Shown: in pieces, positions 56,686 to 64,000 of the stretch
Layout of the letters: the number at the start of each line of letters is the position of its first letter
Position numbering within the stretch: the stretch's first letter is position 1
Assembly: GCF_024748615.1 (NCBI RefSeq)
Contig: NZ_CP087168.1
Span: 5,146,001-5,210,000, forward strand
From: Pseudomonas sp. B21-048
Lineage (GTDB): Bacteria > Pseudomonadota > Gammaproteobacteria > Pseudomonadales > Pseudomonadaceae
DNA: 64,000 nt
Direction of reading: 5' to 3'
Position numbers and translations under genes: made by a program
Notes under the pieces: generated by a model
What the model was told of the DNA's origin: nothing
The model's database searches: none
Seen by the model: only the letters and a program-made list of their open reading frames with translations

Positions 56686-58746
56686 TTAGAAATCCTTGCA
56701 CAACCGCAACGCGTCGTAGATCGCCGCGTGGGTGTTGCGCTGGGCCACGCAGTCGCCGATGCGGAACAGCAAGTAGCCGTCGCCCGCCTGGCTCAGCGAA
56801 GGCTGAGGCTTGATCGCGAACAGGGCTTCGATGTCCATCTGGCCTTTGTTGCGCGAGCCTTCCTTCAGCGCGTAGTAGATTTCTTCGTCCGGACGCACGC
56901 CGTTCTCGACGACCACCTGGTCCACCACCCGCTCCTCTTTGGCGCCGGTGTATTCGTTTTCCAGCACCGCCACCAGCTTGTCGCCTTCGCGGTAGACCTT
57001 CTCCAGCATCATGTCGCCGGTCATGATCACTTCTTTCGGGTACATGCTGCGGTAGTAAGTCGGGAACGACGTACCGCCGATGGCCACGCCCGGTTTGATG
57101 TCGTCGGTGACGATCTCGACCTGGCTGCCCTTGTCGGCGAGGAAGTCAGCCGCCGACATCCCGGTGAACTCGCAAATGGTGTCGTAGACCAGCACGTTCT
57201 TGCCCGGCGCAACCTTGCCATCGAGGATGTCCCAGCTGCTGACCACCAAGCCTTCAGCCGCGCCCCAGTGTTCGTTCTGCTCCAGGAACGGATGGCCGCC
57301 GACGGCGAGTACCACCACGTCCGGACGCAGGTCGAGAATGGTCGCCGCATCCGCCGCCACGCCCAGGCGCAGGTCGACTTTCAACCTCGCTAGCTCAAGC
57401 TGGAACCAGCGAGTGATACCGGCGATCTGGTCCCGTTGTGGAGCTTTCGACGCGGTAGTGATCTGCCCGCCGATAAATTCTTTCTTCTCGAACAGGGTCA
57501 CATCGTGGCCACGTTCGGCCGACACGCGAGCCGCTTCCATCCCGGCAGGACCGGCACCGACCACCACAACTTTGCGCTTCACACCGGTCGATTTCTCGAT
57601 GATGTGCGGCACGCCCATGTATTCACGGGAAGTCGCGGCGTTCTGGATGCACAAGACGTCCAGGCCCTGGTACTGACGGTCGATGCAATAGTTGGCGCCG
57701 ACACACTGTTTGATCTGGTCGACCTGGCCCATTTTGATCTTGGCGATCAGGTGCGGGTCGGCGATGTGAGCGCGCGTCATGCCGACCATGTCGACGTAAC
57801 CGCCTTCCAGAATACGGGTCGCCTGGTTGGGGTCCTTGATGTTCTGCGCGTGCAGCACAGGGGCCTTCACCACTTCTTTGATACCGGCGGCCAAATGCAG
57901 GAATGGCTCCGGTGGATAACTCATGTTCGGAATAACGTTGGCCAAGGTGTTGTGGGTGTCGCAACCCGAACCCACGACGCCGATGAAGTCGATCATGCCG
58001 GTGTCGTCGTAGTACTTGGCGATCTGTTTCATGTCCTCGTGGGACAAGCCATCCGGGTGGAATTCGTCACCGCACAGACGGATGCCGACGCAGAAATCCG
58101 GACCGACTTCCTTGCGCACAGCCTTGATCACTTCCAGGCCGAAACGCATGCGGTTTTCGAAGCTGCCGCCCCATTCGTCGGTACGCTTGTTGACGCGCGG
58201 GCTCCAGAACTGGTCGATCATGTGCTGGTGCACGGCAGACAATTCGACGCCGTCCAGGCCACCGGCCTTGGCCCGCGCGGCTGCGCTGGCGTAGTTGCCG
58301 ATCACCCGCCAGATTTCTTCCGGCTCGATGGTTTTGCAGGTCGCACGGTGCACCGGCTCACGGATGCCCGACGGCGACAGCAGGGTTGGCCAATGCTCGC
58401 CATCCCAGCGCGAACGACGGCCCATGTGGGTAATCTGAATCATGATCTTGGCGCCATGCTTGTGCATGGCGTCGGCCAGGTTCTGGAAGTGCGGAATGAT
58501 CCGGTCGTCGGCCAGGTTGACCGACTTCCACCAGCCTTGCGGGCTGTCGATGGCCACGCTGGAGGAACCGCCGCAAATCGCCAGGCCGATCCCGCCCTTG
58601 GCTTTCTCTTCGTAATACTTGACGTACCGGTCGGTGGTCATGCCGCCGTCGGTGGCGTAGACCTCGGCGTGCGCGGTGCTGAGCACGCGGTTGCGGATGG
58701 TCAGTTTGCCGATCTGGATCGGCTGGAACATTGCTTCGAAAGCCAT
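56686..58746 (-). CDS. dgcA: Dimethylglycine dehydrogenase-type flavoprotein DgcA
   Basis: 686 residues. N-terminal old-yellow-enzyme TIM barrel with FMN (about 1-340), cysteines near 345-370 (CVGANYCIDR, CIQNA) for a [4Fe-4S] cluster, then FAD/NAD domains starting VVVVGAGPAGMEAARVSAERG near 390. This is the trimethylamine-dehydrogenase/2,4-dienoyl-CoA-reductase-like layout used by DgcA for demethylating dimethylglycine. It is followed downstream by dgcB, etfA and etfB. Confidence 0.94.
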   Translation of the reverse strand: MAFEAMFQPIQIGKLTIRNRVLSTAHAEVYATDGGMTTDRYVKYYEEKAKGGIGLAICGGSSSVAIDSPQGWWKSVNLADDRIIPHFQNLADAMHKHGAKIMIQITHMGRRSRWDGEHWPTLLSPSGIREPVHRATCKTIEPEEIWRVIGNYASAAARAKAGGLDGVELSAVHQHMIDQFWSPRVNKRTDEWGGSFENRMRFGLEVIKAVRKEVGPDFCVGIRLCGDEFHPDGLSHEDMKQIAKYYDDTGMIDFIGVVGSGCDTHNTLANVIPNMSYPPEPFLHLAAGIKEVVKAPVLHAQNIKDPNQATRILEGGYVDMVGMTRAHIADPHLIAKIKMGQVDQIKQCVGANYCIDRQYQGLDVLCIQNAATSREYMGVPHIIEKSTGVKRKVVVVGAGPAGMEAARVSAERGHDVTLFEKKEFIGGQITTASKAPQRDQIAGITRWFQLELARLKVDLRLGVAADAATILDLRPDVVVLAVGGHPFLEQNEHWGAAEGLVVSSWDILDGKVAPGKNVLVYDTICEFTGMSAADFLADKGSQVEIVTDDIKPGVAIGGTSFPTYYRSMYPKEVIMTGDMMLEKVYREGDKLVAVLENEYTGAKEERVVDQVVVENGVRPDEEIYYALKEGSRNKGQMDIEALFAIKPQPSLSQAGDGYLLFRIGDCVAQRNTHAAIYDALRLCKDF

Positions 58747-58761
58747 GGCGGGGTCCTCGAC

Positions 58762-59292
58762 TTACAACGGCTTGACGGTGAACAAACCGTCGTCGTGGCC
58801 TTCTTCGGAGCCACCGTAGACTTGTTCGGCGACTGTACGGATCTTGCTGCCGCGAGCGGCCAGGATCTGGTCCATGGCGCCGGCGAACCAGCCAGTGAAC
58901 ATGTAGTCGACCTTGCGCCCGACCTTGCCGTACACGTAGACAAATGCGGAGTGTTCGAGCTTGACGCTGGCGGTGCCTTTGTCGAGGTCGATGTCCTGAA
59001 TCTTGAACAGGCCCCAGCCGCGTTGCGACAGACGTTTCATGTAGTGCTCGAACACCGCAACGCCTTCCAGGCCGTGGCATTCAGCTTCTTTTTCACACCA
59101 GTGCCAGGCGGACTTGTAGCCGGCCTTGTAGAGGATTTCGGCGTAGGCTTCGGCGCCCAGCACTTCCTCGATTCCCATGTGGTTGTTGACGAAGAAGTGA
59201 CGCGGTACGTACAGCATCGGCAGGGCGTCGGAAGTCCAGATACCGGTTTCGCTGTCGACTTCGATTGGCAATTGCGGGGCGATCTTGGCCAT
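58762..59292 (-). CDS. DUF5943-type protein of the dimethylglycine operon
   Basis: 176 residues, no signal peptide. The C-terminal part (GWGLFKIQDIDLDKGTASVKL, FTGWFAGAM) resembles the 4-vinyl-reductase (V4R)-like small-molecule-binding fold, which suggests a ligand-binding role. It lies 16 bp upstream of dgcA on the same strand and 78 bp after the dipeptidase, so it is almost surely in the operon (PA5397 position). Biochemical function unknown. Confidence 0.82.
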   Translation of the reverse strand: MAKIAPQLPIEVDSETGIWTSDALPMLYVPRHFFVNNHMGIEEVLGAEAYAEILYKAGYKSAWHWCEKEAECHGLEGVAVFEHYMKRLSQRGWGLFKIQDIDLDKGTASVKLEHSAFVYVYGKVGRKVDYMFTGWFAGAMDQILAARGSKIRTVAEQVYGGSEEGHDDGLFTVKPL

Positions 59293-59370
59293 GGAAACTT
59301 AACTCCAGAAAATTCGTTGTGTTGCCCCCGGCACGGACGGCCGAGGGAAAGGATTCAGAGGTGCGGTGGC

Positions 59371-60348
59371 TTATTCGCCCCAAACGTCTTTGAGGACGTT
59401 CACCCAGTTCTCGCCCATGATCTTGCGCACCACCCGCTCGGAATGGCCGCGTTTGAGCAGGGTCTCGGTCAGGTTCGGGAACTCGCCCACGGTGCGGATG
59501 CCCAGCGGGTTGATGATCTTGCCGAAGCTGGTCAGACGGCGGGCGTAGCCCTTGTCATGGGTCAGGTATTCGAAGAAGTCCTGGCCATGGCCCTGGGTGA
59601 AGTCGGTGCCGATGCCGATGGCGTCTTCGCCGACGATGTTCATGGTGTATTCAATGGCTTCGGCGTAGTCGTCGATGGTCGAATCGATGCCCTTGGCCAG
59701 GAACGGCGCGAACATGGTCACACCGACGAAACCGCCGTGATCGGCGATGAACTTCAACTCTTCGTCGGATTTGTTGCGCGGGTGCACTTTCAGACCCGAC
59801 GGCAGGCAGTGGGAGTAGCAGACCGGCTTCTTGGATTCGAGGATGACTTCTTCGGAGGTTTTCGAGCCGACGTGGGACAGGTCGCACATGACGCCGACAC
59901 GGTTCATCTCGGCGACGATTTCACGACCGAAACCCGACAGGCCGCCATCGCGCTCGTAGCAACCGGTACCGACCAGATTTTGGGTGTTGTAGCACATCTG
60001 CACGATACCGACGCCGAGCTGCTTGAACACCTCGACATAGCCGATCTGGTCTTCAAACGCGTGAGCATTCTGGAAGCCAAAGAGGATGCCGGTCTTGCCC
60101 TGCTCCTTGGCCTTGCGGATATCGGCGGTGGTGCGCACCGGAATCACCAGGTCGCTGTTCTCGCGGATCAGCTTCTGGCTGGCGGCGATGTTGTTGACAG
60201 TGGCCTGGAAGCCCTCCCACACCGACACGGTGCAGTTGGCCGCGGTCAGACCGCCCTTGCGCATGTCTTCAAACAGCTCGCGGTTCCACTTGGCAATAAT
60301 CAGCCCGTCGATAACGATGCTGTCGGCGTGCAATTCGGCTGGGCTCAT
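59371..60348 (-). CDS. Membrane dipeptidase family (M19) protein
   Basis: 325 residues from ATG 60348. M19 dipeptidase fold (amidohydrolase superfamily) with DGLIIAKWNRELFED near the start, CDLSHVGSKTSEEVI and YSHCLPSG in the metal site. Renal-dipeptidase relatives hydrolyse dipeptides; in this operon, first upstream of DUF5943-dgcAB-etfAB (PA5396 position), its true substrate is not known. In-frame extension to 60501 lacks similarity. Confidence 0.88.
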   Translation of the reverse strand: MSPAELHADSIVIDGLIIAKWNRELFEDMRKGGLTAANCTVSVWEGFQATVNNIAASQKLIRENSDLVIPVRTTADIRKAKEQGKTGILFGFQNAHAFEDQIGYVEVFKQLGVGIVQMCYNTQNLVGTGCYERDGGLSGFGREIVAEMNRVGVMCDLSHVGSKTSEEVILESKKPVCYSHCLPSGLKVHPRNKSDEELKFIADHGGFVGVTMFAPFLAKGIDSTIDDYAEAIEYTMNIVGEDAIGIGTDFTQGHGQDFFEYLTHDKGYARRLTSFGKIINPLGIRTVGEFPNLTETLLKRGHSERVVRKIMGENWVNVLKDVWGE

Positions 60349-60596
60349 CAGGCTGTCCCCTATTAGCGATTCATGCGCCGAATCGTGTGCCGGCGCTTTG
60401 GGGCCAGCATATGCCTGAGGGCCGGGGCAGCCGGGTGCAAAAACGACAGGGGAATTGCCGAAAGCGTCAATCCGCGACAAAGGGTCGTCAACAGGCGTCA
60501 TTGCCTACCTATCCAACGCCGCCCGCTTGGGCCAGAATTCGCCGCATCACTGGATGTTTTACTGAATGCATGACTGGATTAAGGGGCGGCGGCGCA

Positions 60597-60998
60597 ATGA
60601 AATCGATCTTCCTGGCTTTGGCACTGATAGCGACTGGCGTACAAGCAGCTGAAGAGGCCGACGACAACCCCTGCGACGCCGTCGAAAACGAAATCCAGAC
60701 CCTGGAATGCTCGGCCTACAGCAGAACCACCGCCGAACAGCTGCTGAGCGACAACTATCAGAGCCTGACCGAGCGCATGCAAACGCTTTACGGCAACAAC
60801 AAGGCGCAACTGACCGACATCACCGCCAAAATCAAAACCGCGCAACAGCAATGGCTGAAAACCCGGGACGCCGATTGCGCAGTGGACGCATTTCCGGCGA
60901 CCAGCGGTAGCAAAGCGTTCACCATTGCGCAGAACGATTGCGTGGCGCGCATGAGTGACGAGCGGTCGGAGTTTTTGGAGTCGATTGGGCAGGAGTGA
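60597..60998 (+). CDS. LprI-like (DUF1311) lysozyme-inhibitor-type exported protein
   Basis: 133 residues from ATG 60597. Signal peptide (MKSIFLALALIATGVQA). Mature part has four cysteines (two pairs) and the DUF1311/LprI pattern DCAVDAFPATSGSKAF...ARMSDERSEFL. Such periplasmic proteins can bind c-type or i-type lysozyme; function here is a prediction. Confidence 0.85.
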   Translation: MKSIFLALALIATGVQAAEEADDNPCDAVENEIQTLECSAYSRTTAEQLLSDNYQSLTERMQTLYGNNKAQLTDITAKIKTAQQQWLKTRDADCAVDAFPATSGSKAFTIAQNDCVARMSDERSEFLESIGQE

Positions 60999-61172
60999 TC
61001 CTGAATCGTCCGTCGAAAGCTGGTAGCCCTACCAGCTTTTACCTTCAATAAAGACCTTTCCCACAGGCTTCACTGAGCAAGCCTACAACTCCCGCTGAGT
61101 AAAGGTTTAAAGCGGTTTTTCGAGCAATATCCCGACAAATTTCGTTTGTTGGCCACCTGAAAAATATAAGTA

Positions 61173-61188
61173 AAGATTCGCAAATCTT
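61173..61188. promoter_or_regulatory. Palindromic operator candidate of the toxin-antitoxin pair
   Basis: AAGATT CGCA AATCTT, a perfect 6-bp inverted repeat with a 4-bp spacer, 21 bp before the toxin ATG in an AT-rich promoter. Suits binding by the XRE antitoxin dimer. Confidence 0.5.
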
Positions 61189-61209
61189 ATAAAAGACTTA
61201 TATTCTCCC

Positions 61210-61464
61210 ATGAACAGCATTCACTGGACTCGAAAGGCCGTTAAGCAGCTCTTGAAATTGCATTCCGTTCATCAGATCCAGGTTCGTGATGCCATCACGG
61301 CGCTAGCTGGCATGCCTGATGTAGGCAACGTCAAAGCACTGGTTGGTCATGACTACGCCTATCGACTGCGAGTCGGTAGTTATCGGGTCATGTTCGACTG
61401 GGATGGCGCGATCAAAGTGGTCACTATTCAAGAGGTCAAAAAACGCGATGAACGCACCTACTGA
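61210..61464 (+). CDS. RelE/ParE-family toxin
   Basis: 84 residues, RelE/ParE fold (IHWTRKAVKQLLKLHSVHQI, YRLRVGSYRVMFDWDGA, EVKKRDERTY). Toxin-first order: it precedes the antitoxin and overlaps it by 17 bp, as in HigBA-like pairs. RelE-type toxins cleave mRNA at the ribosome, while ParE-type ones poison gyrase; the C-terminal KKRDERTY tail favours the RelE/HigB group. Confidence 0.9.
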   Translation: MNSIHWTRKAVKQLLKLHSVHQIQVRDAITALAGMPDVGNVKALVGHDYAYRLRVGSYRVMFDWDGAIKVVTIQEVKKRDERTY

Positions 61465-61771
61465 GATTCAAATCATCAACGACGCGGAGGGAAAACCGGC
61501 GTTCGTGGTCATTCCATACGCGCAGTATGTGGCGCAGAAGATCGAGCCCGATCTGATTCCCCACGAAGTGGTCAGTCGCATCGTCGATGGCGCGACGCCC
61601 ATTCGCGCCTGGCGCGAACACCTGAACCTTACGCAGGATGAAGTTGCCAAGCGCATGGGCATTTCCCAACCGGCTTTCGCCCAGCAAGAGACGGTCGCCA
61701 AGCCCCGCAAGGCAACCCGTGAAAAAATTGCCGCAGCTTTTGGCATCACCGCCAACCAACTAGAGTTGTAA
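61448..61771 (+). CDS. XRE-family antitoxin with an extra N-terminal region
   Basis: 107 residues from ATG 61448. The N-terminal 45 residues (EIQIINDAEGKPAFVVIPYA) look like a Phd/YefM-type strand region, followed by an XRE helix-turn-helix (about 55-107; LTQDEVAKRMGISQPAFAQQE). It should bind the RelE toxin and repress its own promoter. Toxin-binding by the N-terminal part is inferred. ATG lies inside the toxin gene. Confidence 0.9.
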   Translation: MNAPTEIQIINDAEGKPAFVVIPYAQYVAQKIEPDLIPHEVVSRIVDGATPIRAWREHLNLTQDEVAKRMGISQPAFAQQETVAKPRKATREKIAAAFGITANQLEL

Positions 61772-61803
61772 GCTGAACGCCAGCATCAGGAAAAGGGATT
61801 GAA

Positions 61804-62220
61804 ATGAAAATCTGCGGCATCGAAATCAAAGGCAGTGAAGCGATCATCGCCGTGGCCTCGCTCGACGGTCAGGCGCTCAGTCACGTCGCCCTCGCCACCA
61901 AGAAAATCGCCCTCGACGAGGACGACGAAGCCGCCAACGTCAAAGTCTTCGCCGCTCAGGTGGCGTCGTTTGTTCGCGAGAATTCCATCGACCGGATCGC
62001 GATCAAGAAACGCAGCAAGAAAGGTGAGTTCGCCGGTGGGCCGACTACGTTCAAGATCGAGGGGATTTTCCAGCTGCTGGAAAATTGCGAGGTGACGCTG
62101 CTGTCGCCGCAGACCATCAATGCGCAGAACAAGAAGTTCGATTTTGCGCTGCCGGATACGCTGAACAAGTATCAGCATGAGGCTTACAAAGCGGCGTGTT
62201 CAGCGCTGATTAAGAAGTAA
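61804..62220 (+). CDS. DUF3010-family protein
   Basis: 138 residues, whole length DUF3010 (ICGIEIKGSEAIIAVASLDG at the start). RNase H-like fold is suspected from the pattern but no catalytic assignment is known. Follows the toxin-antitoxin pair by 32 bp but is unlikely to be part of it. PA5391 position by recollection. Confidence 0.8.
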   Translation: MKICGIEIKGSEAIIAVASLDGQALSHVALATKKIALDEDDEAANVKVFAAQVASFVRENSIDRIAIKKRSKKGEFAGGPTTFKIEGIFQLLENCEVTLLSPQTINAQNKKFDFALPDTLNKYQHEAYKAACSALIKK

Positions 62221-62231
62221 CGCCCTCCACC

Positions 62232-62262
62232 GATCGTTCCCACGCTCTGCGTGGGAACGATC
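62232..62262. repeat. 31-bp perfect palindrome overlapping the cdhR stop codon
   Basis: GATCGTTCCCACGC, TCT, inverse copy. Its last two bases are shared with the stop codon of cdhR (62261-62263), so it lies exactly between the convergent DUF3010 and cdhR genes and probably ends transcription. Confidence 0.9.
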
Positions 62263-63205
62263 ATGCCTTGGCGGTACGCCTGTCTTCACGCGGGCACCGC
62301 TCAAATCTCGCCCGATAACTGCGGGTGAAATACGACGGCGATTCAAATCCACACGCGATACTCACCTCCAACACACTCATGTTCGTCTGACGCAGCAACT
62401 GCCGCGCCTTCTCCAGCCTTAACCGCAGGTAGAAATTGCTCGGCGTGTCGTTCAGATGCAGGCGAAACAGGCGCTCCAGCTGACGCCGGGTCACTTTGAT
62501 CGATTCCGCCAGCGCCAGCGTACTCAGCGGCGGTTCGCTGTGCTGTTCCATCTCCCCGATCACCTGCACCAATTTCTTGTTGCTGATGCCATACCGCGTG
62601 GCGACTTCCATGCGCTGGTGGTCTTTGCGCGGGCGGATGCGCCCGAGTACGAATTGTTCGCTGACCTGGATCGCCAGTTCCGGGCCGTGGGCCTGGCCGA
62701 TGAGGTCGAGCATCAAATCGATAGAGGCCGTGCCGCCGGCGGAGGTGATGCGACGACGGTCGATCTCGAACAGCTCCTGAGTGACGCTGAGCTGTGGATA
62801 AGACTCCTTGAAGGCATCGATGGCTTCCCAGTGCAGGGTCAGGCGGTGGCCGTCGAGCAGGCCAGCTTCGGCGAGGACGAAGCTGCCAGTATCGATAGCG
62901 CCGAGCGTCACGCCTTCGTTGTCCAAGCGACGTAGCCAGTGCTCCAGCGCCGGGGTGGTGAATTTCAGTGGCTCGAAACCGGCGACCACCAGCAACGTCG
63001 CGCCTTTCTTCAGGGGTTCCAGCGCCGCATCCGCGTTGACCGACATGCCGTTGCTGGCCAACACCGCCCCGCCATCGGTGCTCAACACATGCCAGCGATA
63101 CAACTCGCCGCGAAAGCGATTGGCGACCCGCAGCGGCTCGATCGCTGAGATAAAACCGATCGCCGAAAAACCCGGCATCAACAAGAAGTAGAAATCCTGG
63201 GACAT
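62261..63205 (-). CDS. cdhR: AraC-family activator of carnitine catabolism, CdhR
   Basis: 314 residues from ATG 63205. N-terminal glutamine-amidotransferase-like (DJ-1/PfpI) domain (DFYFLLMPGFSAIGFISAIE, DTGSFVLAEAGLL) and C-terminal AraC double HTH (about 215-314; ESIKVTRRQLERLFRLHL and EVSIACGFESPSYFTRSY). This is the GbdR/CdhR/ArgR layout. Divergent from the caiX-like binding protein, the arrangement of PA5389-PA5388, so CdhR is the best call; GbdR, a close relative, would sit elsewhere. It activates carnitine genes, probably through the 200-bp gap shared with caiX. Confidence 0.85.
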   Translation of the reverse strand: MSQDFYFLLMPGFSAIGFISAIEPLRVANRFRGELYRWHVLSTDGGAVLASNGMSVNADAALEPLKKGATLLVVAGFEPLKFTTPALEHWLRRLDNEGVTLGAIDTGSFVLAEAGLLDGHRLTLHWEAIDAFKESYPQLSVTQELFEIDRRRITSAGGTASIDLMLDLIGQAHGPELAIQVSEQFVLGRIRPRKDHQRMEVATRYGISNKKLVQVIGEMEQHSEPPLSTLALAESIKVTRRQLERLFRLHLNDTPSNFYLRLRLEKARQLLRQTNMSVLEVSIACGFESPSYFTRSYRARFERCPREDRRTAKA

Positions 63206-63412
63206 GGAGCGCACTCGATGGCAGGTAGCGAAAGGGCGGGAAGCGTGTGGACGTTGATACGCCACTTGCCGGCGGCATTCAAGCGCGCAGGTCGCTGCAG
63301 TGCAAGAGCTGGTCGCCGCAGTGCGTTTTTACGGGGGCTCAGCTGCGTAACTTGGCATCACCGGCGCATCAGACGCCGGAACCCACAATAACGACCTGCC
63401 GAGGAACCCGAC
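63206..63412. promoter_or_regulatory. cdhR-caiX divergent promoter region
   Basis: 207 bp between divergent starts; includes an inverted repeat CCGGCG/CGCCGG at 63361-63379 with a 7-bp spacer, 34 bp before the caiX ATG. No specific CdhR site was recognised. Confidence 0.4.
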
Positions 63413-64000
63413 ATGAAACGACTGATCAGCAGCTGCGTTCTTGCACTCAGCGGTACCGCTTTCTTGAGCGCCAGCGTCATGGCGGCCGAACCCGCGTCGT
63501 GCCAGAACGTGCGCATGGGTGTAGTGAACTGGACCGACGTGATCGCCACCAGCGCCATGACCCAAGTATTGCTCGACGGCCTCGGCTACAACACCAAACA
63601 GACCAGCGCCTCCCAGCAAATCATCTTCGCCGGGATTCGCGACCAGCGCCTGGACTTGTTCCTCGGTTACTGGAACCCGCTGATGACCCAGACCATTACG
63701 CCCTTCGTCGAGGCCAATCAGGTCAAGGTCCTTGAAGCACCCAGCCTGAAAGACGCCCGAGCCACCCTCGCCGTTCCGACTTACCTCGCCGACAAAGGCC
63801 TGAAAACCTTCGCCGACATCGCCAAATTCGAGAAAGAACTGGGCGGCAAAATTTATGGCATCGAGCCTGGCTCAGGCGCCAACACTCAGATTAAGGCGAT
63901 GATCGCCAAGAACCAGTTTGGCCTGGGCAAGTTCCAGCTGGTCGAGTCCAGCGAGGCCGGCATGCTTGCGACGGTGGATCGTGCCGTGCGGCGCAAGGAA
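63413..64000 (+). CDS. caiX: Carnitine/betaine ABC transporter substrate-binding protein (3' end outside window)
   Basis: 196 residues visible, with a Sec signal peptide (MKRLISSCVLALSGTAFLSA..VMA). Mature part matches the choline/carnitine-binding branch of type II periplasmic binding proteins (VRMGVVNWTDVIATSAMTQ, LGYWNPLMTQ, GIEPGSGANTQIKAMI). Next to cdhR it should be CaiX, delivering carnitine to the choline/betaine importer; CbcX-type binding is the alternative. RBS GAGGAA. The gene is cut by the window edge. Confidence 0.85.
   Translation, partial: MKRLISSCVLALSGTAFLSASVMAAEPASCQNVRMGVVNWTDVIATSAMTQVLLDGLGYNTKQTSASQQIIFAGIRDQRLDLFLGYWNPLMTQTITPFVEANQVKVLEAPSLKDARATLAVPTYLADKGLKTFADIAKFEKELGGKIYGIEPGSGANTQIKAMIAKNQFGLGKFQLVESSEAGMLATVDRAVRRKE

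Noticed and set aside
57436..60366. A 976-codon plus-strand open frame opposite dgcA, DUF5943 and the dipeptidase
   Set aside because: The minus-strand frames have clear family motifs and RBSs. The plus-strand frame has none and is a by-product of high GC at third codon positions.

Overview
The window is chromosomal DNA from a fluorescent Pseudomonas (P. fluorescens group or close relative). It is GC-rich and densely coding. It carries many REP-like inverted repeats, and its gene blocks match the order I remember from P. aeruginosa PAO1: a bio/comF/glcB block corresponding to about PA0482-PA0508, and a glycine betaine/sarcosine block corresponding to about PA5388-PA5421. Species and synteny are inferences from recognised proteins; no search was run. 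I saw no rRNA, tRNA, CRISPR array or complete insertion sequence.

Left part (1-15 kb). The end of the PQQ cofactor cluster (pqqE 3' half plus an S9 peptidase) is followed, on the minus strand, by two long acyl-CoA dehydrogenases with a GGDEF diguanylate cyclase between them, a small flagellar-rod-like protein, and the biotin genes in the order bioB-bioF-bioH-bioC-bioD. comF diverges from bioB.

Middle (14-32 kb). Mostly housekeeping and regulation: a ModE-type regulator, a PhoX-like Tat protein, SrkA kinase, RarD permease, a GcvR-like ACT protein, malate synthase G, a single-domain response regulator divergent from a cNMP/CBS/DUF294 protein with its DnaQ-like exonuclease, and a LysR/LysE/MFS cluster with a palindromic operator. 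Then come a RloA-type aspartic peptidase, an acyltransferase and a DUF2780 protein.

Right part (32-64 kb). This is a nearly complete route from carnitine and glycine betaine to serine and C1 units. CdhR/CaiX handle carnitine sensing and uptake. GbcA/GbcB demethylate glycine betaine to dimethylglycine. DgcA/DgcB with a dedicated EtfA/EtfB pair convert dimethylglycine to sarcosine. SoxBDAG turns sarcosine into glycine plus a C1 unit, which GlyA (serine), PurU (formate) and FdhA (formaldehyde oxidation) dispose of. Within this block lie an unusual GMC-oxidoreductase/alpha-beta-hydrolase fusion, a metallophosphoesterase, a TraX protein, threonine aldolase and a RelE/XRE toxin-antitoxin pair.

Most noteworthy: (i) a gene-poor stretch at about 51.2-51.9 kb with perfect DnaA boxes (TTATCCACA) in degenerate direct repeats about 181 bp apart, plus a related two-box region at 19.4-19.5 kb; (ii) the GMC/hydrolase fusion, whose hydrolase nucleophile elbow carries Cys rather than Ser; (iii) several gene remnants cut by or abutting repeats (cytochrome c tail, LysR head, Pmp3/YqaE-like tail).
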